Assembly: GCA_903921365.1 (NCBI GenBank)
Contig: CAIXPS010000029.1
Location: 55,400-119,399 of the forward strand
Direction: 5' to 3'
Source: an uncultured bacterium
GTDB lineage: Bacteria; Chloroflexota; Anaerolineae; J036; Brachytrichaceae
Length of the DNA: 64,000 bases
Part shown: piece after piece, positions 50,729 to 59,257 of the stretch
How the letters are laid out: the number at the start of each line of letters is the position of its first letter
How positions within the stretch are numbered: the stretch's first letter is position 1
Notes under the pieces: generated by a model
The model's input: the letters and a program-made list of their open reading frames with translations, nothing else
Database searches by the model: none
Told to the model about the DNA's origin: nothing
Made by a program: the position numbers and the translations under genes

Positions 50729-51541
50729 TTACGCTGACGCAGTGGCAGGTTTGCGCGCGACCACCTCGATAGGCATCCAGGGCGCGGTCTGGGGCAAGAA
50801 AACAATCGGATCAAATCCGGCTGCCTGAAGCAGATGCTTCAGTGCGTCCTTGCGCAGCACACGCTTCCGGACGCCGATCGTTTCGGTCGTCCAGCGCAGG
50901 TGATCATCCGCGTCGCGTGTCTCGTCCTCGCGCAAAAAGGCGTTCATTGCGACTACGTGGGTGTCACTTTCAAAATCCCAATCCTCGATGCACAGCACGC
51001 GCCCGTTCGGCACGCGCCGTTCGCCGCAGAAGCTGTGGCGCGGCATCTCCTCCATGAGAAAGTCCATGTCGCGCATACGGAGATAAAGCTGCCCGCCCGG
51101 TTTGAGGGCAGCCCGTATACCGCCCAACGCCTGCTGGATTGCGGCATCCGTTGGCAGTTCATACAAGGCAAAGCAACTGACGGCGCAATCAAAGGCGTTG
51201 TGAAACTGGCTGCCCAGGTCACGCATGTCGCATTCCTGGAAGTGAATGTCGACCTGCTCTTCAGCCGCGAACTGCCGCGCAAAATCCATACTCGTCGCGG
51301 AGACATCGGTAGCGGTGACCGTCCAGCCGAGGCGCGCCATGGCGATGGCCTGTTTGCCCCAGCCGCACGAACAGTCCAGCGCCAAGCGTTGCCCGTTGGC
51401 GTTGCCCATGGCCGCGCACAGCGTGCGACCCTCCTCATCCCAGTTCTTGATATGATCGAGGCTATACGGAAGTCCGATCTGGAGTATGTACTCGTTCATC
51501 CGGGCGTAATACTCCGGCACGGGCAAAATCCATGGATACAT
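50729..51541 (-). CDS. class I SAM-dependent methyltransferase
   Basis: A 270-residue methyltransferase. Motif I is LALDCSCGWGKQAIAMARLG; the GxGxG motif is changed to CSCGWG. It then has VTATDVSATSMDFARQFA, DCAVSCFALYELP (motif IV) and ALKPGGQLYLRMRDMD (post-motif). The start was placed at 51541 (MYPWILPVPEYYARMNEYIL) because GAGGA lies 8 bases upstream and because the frame further upstream overlaps the Gfo/Idh remnant. The unusual N-terminus and a long C-terminal part suggest a small-molecule substrate. It is part of the decayed accessory cluster. Confidence 0.82.
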   Translation of the reverse strand: MYPWILPVPEYYARMNEYILQIGLPYSLDHIKNWDEEGRTLCAAMGNANGQRLALDCSCGWGKQAIAMARLGWTVTATDVSATSMDFARQFAAEEQVDIHFQECDMRDLGSQFHNAFDCAVSCFALYELPTDAAIQQALGGIRAALKPGGQLYLRMRDMDFLMEEMPRHSFCGERRVPNGRVLCIEDWDFESDTHVVAMNAFLREDETRDADDHLRWTTETIGVRKRVLRKDALKHLLQAAGFDPIVFLPQTAPWMPIEVVARKPATASA

Positions 51542-51551
51542 CAATAATTCC

Positions 51552-51746
51552 TCAGGCCACTTCAACCCGGCAGCCAGTTCGGTCAGATTCGAACGCCGCA
51601 TCAATCACTGCTTGCACTTTCACGCCATCGTGGAAACTGGGTGTGATGGGGATGTCAGCTAGAATCGAATCGATAAACAATCCGAGCACCAACTCGTTCC
51701 GATCATACCGACACGAACTGTGTCTTGCATGGTGCTCCTTGTTCAT
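51552..51746 (-). pseudogene. C-terminal remnant of a Gfo/Idh/MocA oxidoreductase
   Basis: The 64-codon frame includes NELVLGLFIDSILADIPITP and SFHDGVKVQAVIDAAFESD, ending RTGCRVEVA. This is the last part of Gfo/Idh/MocA proteins (ITPSFHDGxxVQAVIDAAxxS). The first part of the frame (MNKEHHARHSSCRYDR) does not belong to that family. The rest of the gene is missing. Confidence 0.75.
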
Positions 51747-51757
51747 CCAGTGTGGTA

Positions 51758-52093
51758 TCAGACCATCTCAACGTAGTCAGTGGAGGGCCAGCCGACGACA
51801 AATGTATCCAGTTTCTTATTGGCCTCATCCCACTCAGGGCCCAGCAGTTGCAATACTTCCTCGGTAATCTGATCAGGACCCGGAATCTGTCGGTTGCGCA
51901 ATTCAATGCTGGGCAACTCCCAGATGACAGCATACTTGCCAACCCTCTCTCCACGATCAGCCTTGAGTACGTACGCTTTCCAACCCAGTTTGTGGCCGAA
52001 GAGCGCAAATTCGTTATTAAAGAATTTCTCGAAGTCTTCACCATTGACTCCGGAGCGGAGTTCCAGCGGTGTGAAACCAAATATCTTTGCCAT
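51758..52093 (-). CDS. small dimeric-barrel-like protein
   Basis: A 111-residue protein: MAKIFGFTPLELRSGVNGED, then a FFNNEFALFGHKLGWKAYVL strand-helix pair, KYAVIWELPSIELRNRQIPG and WPSTDYVEMV. The pattern suggests a dimeric alpha/beta barrel of the Dabb/NIPSNAP/EthD type, without enough similarity to name the family. The start at 52093 was chosen because it fits the promoter element at 52146 and a palindrome at 52119-52147; the ORF extends 19 codons further. It is the third gene with the CTGTCAG element. Confidence 0.75.
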   Translation of the reverse strand: MAKIFGFTPLELRSGVNGEDFEKFFNNEFALFGHKLGWKAYVLKADRGERVGKYAVIWELPSIELRNRQIPGPDQITEEVLQLLGPEWDEANKKLDTFVVGWPSTDYVEMV

Positions 52094-52118
52094 GATCGAC
52101 TCTCCTTTGCTGAATAAA

Positions 52119-52147
52119 ATGAACACGGATTGAAATTCCGTGTTCAT
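52119..52147. promoter_or_regulatory. 11-bp perfect inverted repeat overlapping the -10 and start site
   Basis: ATGAACACGGA (52119-52129) and TCCGTGTTCAT (52137-52147) surround 7 bases. The right arm overlaps the TATGAT hexamer (52151-52146) of the CTGTCAG-type promoter, so it could be a repressor operator or form a leader hairpin. Unlike the CTGTCAG element, this palindrome was not seen at the other three sites. Confidence 0.6.
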
Positions 52148-52189
52148 CATACAGATAGCTACGTGGGAAAAGTTGTCATTTCCTGACAG
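52146..52189 (-). promoter_or_regulatory. CTGTCAG-type promoter element, site 3
   Basis: On the minus strand: CTGTCAG (52189-52183), GGAAATGACAACTTTTC, then TATGAT at 52151-52146, 20 bases after GACAAC. The outer heptamer is degenerate here. It lies about 75 bases upstream of the small protein at 52093. Confidence 0.72.
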
Positions 52190-52259
52190 TTTTTTGCATA
52201 GCCCACCGCCGATGTCCGGCTCATGCTGTCCAGCCTGGTGTATGCCTGTGGCATCACTC

Positions 52260-55200
52260 TCACCGCATTACGAATGGCAAGATTGCGCGATACACGACGA
52301 TATTTTGCGACACGAACGGTACCTCTATATTGGCATTGTTATCTATAGAAAATGCTGTAAGGGTTATGGCGCTTATCGGCAGCGTGAATGAATGTGTGTA
52401 AACCACAAATGCTCCCAGGTCAATCGAATAATACGTTCGCAACAAGCCCGATCCACCTGAATTGTCGACAGCGCTGAGCGTTACCACATGATTGGTGATA
52501 CTGATCGTCGTTGTTGGCGGCTGATAGTCCGCGCTGGTGAGGGGATCCAGTATGGCGGTAGGCGAGATGATCTGCATCTGCCCGTCACCGGCAAAGTCAA
52601 GTTGGATAGAGGGGGCAGGAGCAGGCTGGCTGGTGTCGAGCACCATACTGGCGCTACTGGTGCTCGTGACCGGCACGCTGGCATAGACGACGGTGTCGCC
52701 CCGTTCGGTGGGCGAATACGCAGTCAGATACACGCTCAGACCGCTGAGTATCTTGCCGGTGAGGGTAATTGTGTAAACTCCTCCCTTGCGCACAAAGGCG
52801 CTGCTGTAACTAAGACCCGAACTATAATCTCCGCCAGGGATTGCAACCTCGAATAGGCCGCGCTGGGAGGGTTTGGTGGCCGGGCCATCATGGCGCCCCT
52901 GGTCATCGATGATGTCTAACTGGGCGGCCCCCTTCACCTGCAACAGCCACCGATCCGGTGCAGCAGAGGGAACTGCGCTGGTGTGTTTTGCAGGGACTCC
53001 CGCTGTGGATGCTGCTGGCGGAGTAGGCGGATCATAATTCATTTCAACTGCAGTAGCCTGGGACTCAAAACCCGGGGCCTGGCTCTGGCTGCATACCAAC
53101 CCCTGCAACATATTTCTTAACAGGTTGTGGACCTGATTGTTCTTGGGGATATCGAGGTGGACCACCCCATCAATCACATAAACGTGATCGTCGCCCTTTG
53201 CTACTGTGCCAACAGCCCCATGATAGGGTACTGTGCCGTCGCCGTCGATGTTGTAAGGAACGCGCCATGTTACGTCCACCGGACACTCGGCTGTGGCGAC
53301 TGCAGTGGCCGCTATGGCACGCGGCACACTGGGTGAATCCGCTAACTCCGCGAGGGCCGCATTGCATGCAGCGGAAGGAGCGTTGAAGATGCGCACGCCT
53401 CCCACTGTGGGTAAGCCTTTTGAGACGATACGCTGGTGATAGACACCTTGGGTGCCATACTTGAAGTTGCCCAGCCAGGGATGGCTATTGAAGTAGAACG
53501 CCGTGTCAGTTGAGACCGTATAGTTGTGATTGTTCCGGAGCCACGTGGATGAAGATGCGTAACTGTGCAACTCACCGGGGACACCGGGGAAACCAGGCAC
53601 GCTAGAGCGGAAATCGCGAATATAAGAACGGTTGAAGGTTCCGCCTTGTGTTGTGTCGTCAGCAAACCAGTCTTCGGAATTGGGAGATTGGGTGTAAGAG
53701 GTGGGCCAATTTTGGGCGAGCTCCTTGATTTCCCAATCAGCGAGCCCGTAGGTGAGCGGGCCGGCAAGGCGCCCGCCGAAACCCCAGGTATCGCCCATTT
53801 CCAGTATCTTATCCACGAGGGGTACGCCGCCAAATCCGCCACCCATGCTAATGAGTTGATCCACCTTGGCGGCGTTGCTACCCTCCATATAGTAGGCGCG
53901 GCTAATTGGTCCGCCGTAGGAATGAGAGATTAACACCACCTTAGTAATGCCGGCCGCCTTTACGTCCGGGCGATTGAGCACAGCGTCCACGTAGGTGCTC
54001 AGCCGGGCCGATTCATCCGCCAGGGAGCCGCGCCAATCATATGGGAACAGGTACAAGCCGTTGCTGCCCGAAGCGACCGGAACGCCACCAGGCCCGGTGC
54101 AAACGCCGGTGGCAGTCTGGCACAGCGGGCGTTGCAGACCAAGGCCAGTGGTGATAAAGTCGATCAGCGGCTTGTATACATCCGTAAGAATCGTGATGGG
54201 GTCGCCGTTCGTCTTTACATCGGGGATGCTGACCTGGCTTAAGACTGTGCCGGGTTGGATCCATTTGTTAGGGAGCAGTGTGTTATGGCCGTTTGAGTCA
54301 AAACGCAGGACATCCAGGTAGTGATTGGCGCCAAGGGTGCCGCTTCCCCCTACTTCACCGGCCATTTCTGCGGCTATGTAAGCTGCAAACTCCAAGCCGA
54401 TCCAAACGCGCGGACCGAAAGGGTCCACTCCTCTATAGATAAACGGAAATTCTAGGTGGGGAAAAGGCGGGCAGAGGAGACAATCCGGCTCCCAAGAGTG
54501 CGCATCGGCGACCACGGGGGCGCCAACTACCAGGGGCGGGATGGCCGGTGGCGTGATATCCAGGGAAGCCCCACTGGTGCCAGGAACGAAGATGATAGGA
54601 ATTTCCACTAACGGGACGCGAAAGGGAGCCTCGGCGCGCACGGTTGGCAGTTGGCTATCATGGGCAACAACGGTGACCATCCCCCCGGCTGAACCATACA
54701 GTACCGGAAAAGACGTAGTCAGCACAAATGTGGCAGTGTAAGCACCATGGGCGGCAAAGGTGGCGTTCCCCAATGGTGCGACGACAGATGGGCCACCGAC
54801 TAGGGCGCGACTTTCTACCATGATGGCGGCGCTGTTATCACCGCTGCCATAGCCAAAATACGGATCGTAAGGAAAATCATCGCCCGTCACTTTCACCTCA
54901 ATGCTAGTGCAGCCTTGCAACGCCTCCTCGGGCAGACCCGTTGTTCGGAGAATCGAAAAAACCGGGTGTAATTGCGAGAAAGTGCAGGCGCAATCAGCTC
55001 CACCGAAGGCATTTGCGCCATGAATGAGCCCAGTTTCGGCGATACCTGGCGGTACCTGCACGATCACGACTTCCTGCCCGGCGGACATATATCCAGATTG
55101 CACAGTTGCTGTAATCCAGCCACCACTCGCTGCGGCAAACCATACCTCATTTTTCGAGGCCGGGCTGAGATCGAAACCCGTGCCATAGACGCGCACATTG

Positions 55201-58200
55201 GCGCCGGGCACACTATGCGACCTATCGATCTGGATCGGCTGCGGCAAGACGTGGAAAACAGGCGTCGCCGTCGTGCCGAAGCGCGTCGTGACGGACACCG
55301 GGCCATGTCCCGCAAGGTCGGGCACGATCACCGTCAACACGCCCATGCCGGCAATCGGGTCGATGGACGCGTCCAGCACCTGGGCCGGCAGCCAGGTCGA
55401 GTGCAGTGTGTCCGTGAACAGCACGCGGTTCGCCTGCGGGTGCAGAATGTCAAAGCCGCGCCCGTAAATCTTGATGGTGTCGCCGGCAAATTGGCGATCC
55501 GGAATGAGCCCTATGGCCTGCGGGGGAGGTAGCTTGAAGTAGTGATAGTACGGCTCGTCGCTGGCGCCGGACGAGCTCAGGCGTTGACTAACCTGGTAGA
55601 ACTTGCCGCTCATCACGAAAAGATCGACCATGCTCGTGGACGTCCGCAGGCCGATGGCGATCTCCGTGCCGTCCGGCGACCAGCTTGGGTGCGTGGGCGC
55701 GCCTGACAACGGTCCGCTGGTAGATGGCAGCGCCGCAGAGTTAATGGCACTATAAACGACGAGAGCGTTGCCCCATTGGATCACCAGGAACCGGCTGTCG
55801 GGCGAGAAACTCGGTGAATCATGACAAAGGTTCACAGCCTCCGAATTCGCCGGATCGAACGTGAATGAGTCGACCGGTATCAGAGTTGATTGTGAGCCAT
55901 TCAAAGTCAGCAACTGGATCACGCCAGTGTTGTTGAAGCGGTTGCAGTTGCGCCAGGCGGCTTTTTTACCGTCGGGCGAAAAGGCGATCGCGGATTGCTC
56001 GTAGGGGGGCGACACCAACTGTGTGGTGATGGTAATCGGCACGTTCTGGCGAGTGGCCCAATCCGTAAGCGTGAGCACGCGTATCTTGCCTGACTCGAAG
56101 GCAAACAGGTCGACAAAAACCACGTGATTCTCGCCCGAAGCATTTGTCGTCAACGCGAGATAGCGTTTGAGGTCGGGAAGGCGTGACATTCCGGTCACAT
56201 CGTCGATAGCGGTGAAAGCAGGTTCAACCTCATCCGACGTCGAGGTGAAGGGCGCATTGGCGCGCAGTAACGTCAGGTTGACTTCATTATTGCCCACGGC
56301 GTCGGCAAGGAAAACGTCCTGATTACCTGTGCGGTTCGAGACGTAGGCCATCTCGCTGCGATCGAGCGAATAAGCCGGTTGCCGTTCGGCGGCGGCATTG
56401 TTGGTGAGACGCTGTGTCCGCGCCGGGTGAACCACACCATAGCTTTCCCGCAGCGAGTAGATGTCCAGGTTGGATGGGGCGGAGAGATCGGAGTGAAACG
56501 CAATCTGGAAATCGGGCATGTCGTCGATCACATCGAGCAGGTTGTCGGATGCTGCCAGGTAGATGCGCCCATTGGCGTCGAGTGCAGGCTGACCCAGATA
56601 CGGTGAACCCGTTGGCTCGACCCGCAATCCCCATTTCATCAGTCCACCGCCTGTGACGCTGCGCGTGACGGCAAATAGCCAACCATCGTCTGAGGCCACA
56701 TAAGCAGTGCCGGAGCTGTCCACGATTGGCGCGCGGCTACCGACAGTTTGGCTGAAAACCTGGCTGTACTGCCAGTTACCAAAACGCGAGTAGGCATGCA
56801 GAGCGTTATTTGCGAGTATCAGAACTTGACCGTTGACTCCCAATGCCGGCGCCGTGTTGACCGGACCAGGTAAGTGAATATCCCAGTACTTACGCGCATG
56901 GCACAATCCGTCGTATGAATGCAGCCACCCGGCTGCCGTGCCGACGTAGACATTGCCGCTTTCATCCACGACCGGCGTCGTCAATGCCCCCTGACCAAGG
57001 TCGATGGGCGTCCCTGGCAGCGGTGCACCGCTATACGCGTTAAGACAGTACAGCTTACCATCGCCAGCGCCGGCATAAACGATATCACCACGCGGCGAAA
57101 GCACGGGCGATGTCGCAAGCGGCGCACTGGTCGTGATCTGCCAAGCCGTCGTCGCCAAGGTTGAACTTATCTCGAAAATCGCGTACAGCACGCCATTATC
57201 CGCACCGACGTAGACGCGATTGGTCGAGCTGAAGGGGTATTTTGCCGCCACTGCGGACGACCGTATCGGCGAGATGCTCGCCGGACCGCCGGGAGCGAGT
57301 GACCATTGCAGCCCACCGGTAGAATCCAACGCGTACACCTTGCCATCGTCTGAACCGAAATAGATCATGTTGTCCAGTGGCGGTATCCATTGTTCATTCA
57401 GCACAGGCGCATAGCCAATGGGCACGATCGCAGGACTGGACCTTATTGGCATATTCGTTCTAAAGTCAAAGCGTAACGTCCCATCCTGGTTCACCGCATA
57501 CAAATGCTGATCGTCCGAGCCAAAGTAGGCTGTGCCGTTGAGATCGATGGCGGGTGAGGTTGCAATTTGCGATATTGCGCGATATGGCCATGTCGCCGTG
57601 ACCACCACAGGGTCTTGTGGGCCGGGCACGTTGCCCCGCCCGCGGTGTTGCGCATCATGCCCCAGCATTGGCCAGGGCAGGCTGTTGGCCGTTGAAATCA
57701 ACGCCGGCTGCGCTTCCTGTTCGACAGCGCCGATATCGCAGGCGCTCCCTTGCGGGCGGGACAGGCCGCGCTGATCGGTCAGCGGGCACGAGCCAGGGAT
57801 GCGATCAACAACGATGCTGCCGGGTAGCGGAGCATGCGTGAGTGTCGGGCCGCCATTGTCCTGCAGCGGACCGAGAAGTGGATCGGTATATACAAGGTCG
57901 CCACTATTAATTGGGCCGCACGCCACATCGCTGTACAAGTTATAGCCCAGCGACGTTAACATACCGCTGCAATTTGCGCCAGTGCTAAACGCCACAATGG
58001 TATTCTGTAATCGAAAGTAACCATTGTTGGCGATGTTGGCGCCATATAAACCGAGAAGGACATTGTGTATCACCGTACTATTGATCAAGGTGACGGTTGC
58101 TGCATTTGAGTTGACAATACCGCCTCCGGCCACAGTCGCAGTGTTGCCGGACAGCGTCACATTCTGCATGTTCAGGCTGTTGCTATTTGCGAGACCGCCG

Positions 58201-59045
58201 CCCTGGTCATGGGCAACGTTGCCGGAAAACGTGCTGTCGGCGACAAAAGTTTGACCGCTATTTCGTAAGCCGCCGCCTACACCCTGGGCCGTGTTCGTCA
58301 GAAAGCTGCTGCCAATGATGCTGGCAATACCGCCATCGTTGACCAGCGCACCGCCGTAACCCGCGGACGTATTGGCCACAAAACGTCCCTGTGTGATTTG
58401 CATCGTGCCCAGGTAATTGTTAACAGCTCCGCCGCGAAAGGCAGCGACATTACCACTGAAGATGCTGCGAGTGACGGTCATCAAAACCGTTGTGTCAATG
58501 GCGCCGCCGTTTATCGCGGCATGATTGCCGACAAAGCTGCTGTCGTTGACCACCAGGGCGCCATAATTCTCGATCGCACCGCCGTGAGTGTCTGATCCAT
58601 TGGCGGTGAAGGTGACTTGGTCGATATTCAGCGCGCCTTCGTTATATATGCTGCCGCCGGGATTACCGTGCCCGGCAGTTATTTTGAGATAGGACAAGTT
58701 CAAGTTAGCGCCTGCATGCACGTAAAACACACGCACCAGATTGTCCCCACTCAAAGTGATGCGACCACCGCCGTCGATCGAGGTGGATATGGCAATCACC
58801 TTCTCGCTGGTTATATGGATCGTGACCAGGGGGAGCCCGCACTGAAAGGTAATCAGGCCACCGCCCGCCAGTGCCGTATCGAACGCACTCTCGGTGCAAC
58901 TGGCGGGGGTGCCGTTGCCGACGACGGCGTCTTGAGCAGCCTTCATGTCACCAAACGCTCGTGCAGGCAAGCTGACAACGAAAAAGCTTATCAGAAATGC
59001 AACACCTACGGTGATGTTGAACAACCGCGCAAACAGTACTGTCAT
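52260..59045 (-). CDS. 2261-residue secreted multidomain protein: beta-helix, PQQ-like propeller, TolB-like propeller, IPT/TIG, lecithin-cholesterol-acyltransferase-like hydrolase
   Basis: A signal peptide (residues 1-31, VGVAFLISFFVVSLPARAFG) is followed by a right-handed beta-helix with choice-of-anchor-Q / Omp repeats (about 36-440; GGAIENYGALVVNDSSF, GGAINNYLGTMQ-like runs). A PQQ-type propeller follows from about 450-870 (PAIDLNGTAYFGSDDQHLYA and VYALDSTG repeats). TolB/PD40 repeats are at about 880-1170 (PAYSLDRSEMAYVSNRTGNQ, SFSPDSRFLVI). IPT/TIG-like strands lie at about 1178-1400. An alpha/beta hydrolase is at about 1485-1960, with IPIIFVPGTSGASLD and the nucleophile Ser in VVLISHSYGGPISRAYY near residue 1705, candidate Asp in DGDGTVPYHG and His in DGVVHLDI. 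It ends with the ILPFVMR tail. Such a fusion is unusual; probably a cell-surface or extracellular lipase-like protein. Confidence 0.87.
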   Translation of the reverse strand: MTVLFARLFNITVGVAFLISFFVVSLPARAFGDMKAAQDAVVGNGTPASCTESAFDTALAGGGLITFQCGLPLVTIHITSEKVIAISTSIDGGGRITLSGDNLVRVFYVHAGANLNLSYLKITAGHGNPGGSIYNEGALNIDQVTFTANGSDTHGGAIENYGALVVNDSSFVGNHAAINGGAIDTTVLMTVTRSIFSGNVAAFRGGAVNNYLGTMQITQGRFVANTSAGYGGALVNDGGIASIIGSSFLTNTAQGVGGGLRNSGQTFVADSTFSGNVAHDQGGGLANSNSLNMQNVTLSGNTATVAGGGIVNSNAATVTLINSTVIHNVLLGLYGANIANNGYFRLQNTIVAFSTGANCSGMLTSLGYNLYSDVACGPINSGDLVYTDPLLGPLQDNGGPTLTHAPLPGSIVVDRIPGSCPLTDQRGLSRPQGSACDIGAVEQEAQPALISTANSLPWPMLGHDAQHRGRGNVPGPQDPVVVTATWPYRAISQIATSPAIDLNGTAYFGSDDQHLYAVNQDGTLRFDFRTNMPIRSSPAIVPIGYAPVLNEQWIPPLDNMIYFGSDDGKVYALDSTGGLQWSLAPGGPASISPIRSSAVAAKYPFSSTNRVYVGADNGVLYAIFEISSTLATTAWQITTSAPLATSPVLSPRGDIVYAGAGDGKLYCLNAYSGAPLPGTPIDLGQGALTTPVVDESGNVYVGTAAGWLHSYDGLCHARKYWDIHLPGPVNTAPALGVNGQVLILANNALHAYSRFGNWQYSQVFSQTVGSRAPIVDSSGTAYVASDDGWLFAVTRSVTGGGLMKWGLRVEPTGSPYLGQPALDANGRIYLAASDNLLDVIDDMPDFQIAFHSDLSAPSNLDIYSLRESYGVVHPARTQRLTNNAAAERQPAYSLDRSEMAYVSNRTGNQDVFLADAVGNNEVNLTLLRANAPFTSTSDEVEPAFTAIDDVTGMSRLPDLKRYLALTTNASGENHVVFVDLFAFESGKIRVLTLTDWATRQNVPITITTQLVSPPYEQSAIAFSPDGKKAAWRNCNRFNNTGVIQLLTLNGSQSTLIPVDSFTFDPANSEAVNLCHDSPSFSPDSRFLVIQWGNALVVYSAINSAALPSTSGPLSGAPTHPSWSPDGTEIAIGLRTSTSMVDLFVMSGKFYQVSQRLSSSGASDEPYYHYFKLPPPQAIGLIPDRQFAGDTIKIYGRGFDILHPQANRVLFTDTLHSTWLPAQVLDASIDPIAGMGVLTVIVPDLAGHGPVSVTTRFGTTATPVFHVLPQPIQIDRSHSVPGANVRVYGTGFDLSPASKNEVWFAAASGGWITATVQSGYMSAGQEVVIVQVPPGIAETGLIHGANAFGGADCACTFSQLHPVFSILRTTGLPEEALQGCTSIEVKVTGDDFPYDPYFGYGSGDNSAAIMVESRALVGGPSVVAPLGNATFAAHGAYTATFVLTTSFPVLYGSAGGMVTVVAHDSQLPTVRAEAPFRVPLVEIPIIFVPGTSGASLDITPPAIPPLVVGAPVVADAHSWEPDCLLCPPFPHLEFPFIYRGVDPFGPRVWIGLEFAAYIAAEMAGEVGGSGTLGANHYLDVLRFDSNGHNTLLPNKWIQPGTVLSQVSIPDVKTNGDPITILTDVYKPLIDFITTGLGLQRPLCQTATGVCTGPGGVPVASGSNGLYLFPYDWRGSLADESARLSTYVDAVLNRPDVKAAGITKVVLISHSYGGPISRAYYMEGSNAAKVDQLISMGGGFGGVPLVDKILEMGDTWGFGGRLAGPLTYGLADWEIKELAQNWPTSYTQSPNSEDWFADDTTQGGTFNRSYIRDFRSSVPGFPGVPGELHSYASSSTWLRNNHNYTVSTDTAFYFNSHPWLGNFKYGTQGVYHQRIVSKGLPTVGGVRIFNAPSAACNAALAELADSPSVPRAIAATAVATAECPVDVTWRVPYNIDGDGTVPYHGAVGTVAKGDDHVYVIDGVVHLDIPKNNQVHNLLRNMLQGLVCSQSQAPGFESQATAVEMNYDPPTPPAASTAGVPAKHTSAVPSAAPDRWLLQVKGAAQLDIIDDQGRHDGPATKPSQRGLFEVAIPGGDYSSGLSYSSAFVRKGGVYTITLTGKILSGLSVYLTAYSPTERGDTVVYASVPVTSTSSASMVLDTSQPAPAPSIQLDFAGDGQMQIISPTAILDPLTSADYQPPTTTISITNHVVTLSAVDNSGGSGLLRTYYSIDLGAFVVYTHSFTLPISAITLTAFSIDNNANIEVPFVSQNIVVYRAILPFVMR

Positions 59046-59257
59046 AATAACCTCACAATTTGTATCGAGTACAACGATATTCTTGACAACATTAAACGGG
59101 TCAATTTCTGAGTGCGTGTCTGGCTATATGACTTGGCCACGCCCATCGAAAACTCGCCCATTCCAGGTTGCCGGTCTGGTATACAGCTATAAATTGGCCT
59201 TGGTCCGACTCTTGATCCGCAGGTGACCGGTACGACAGTGTGATTCCTAATCCGGCA

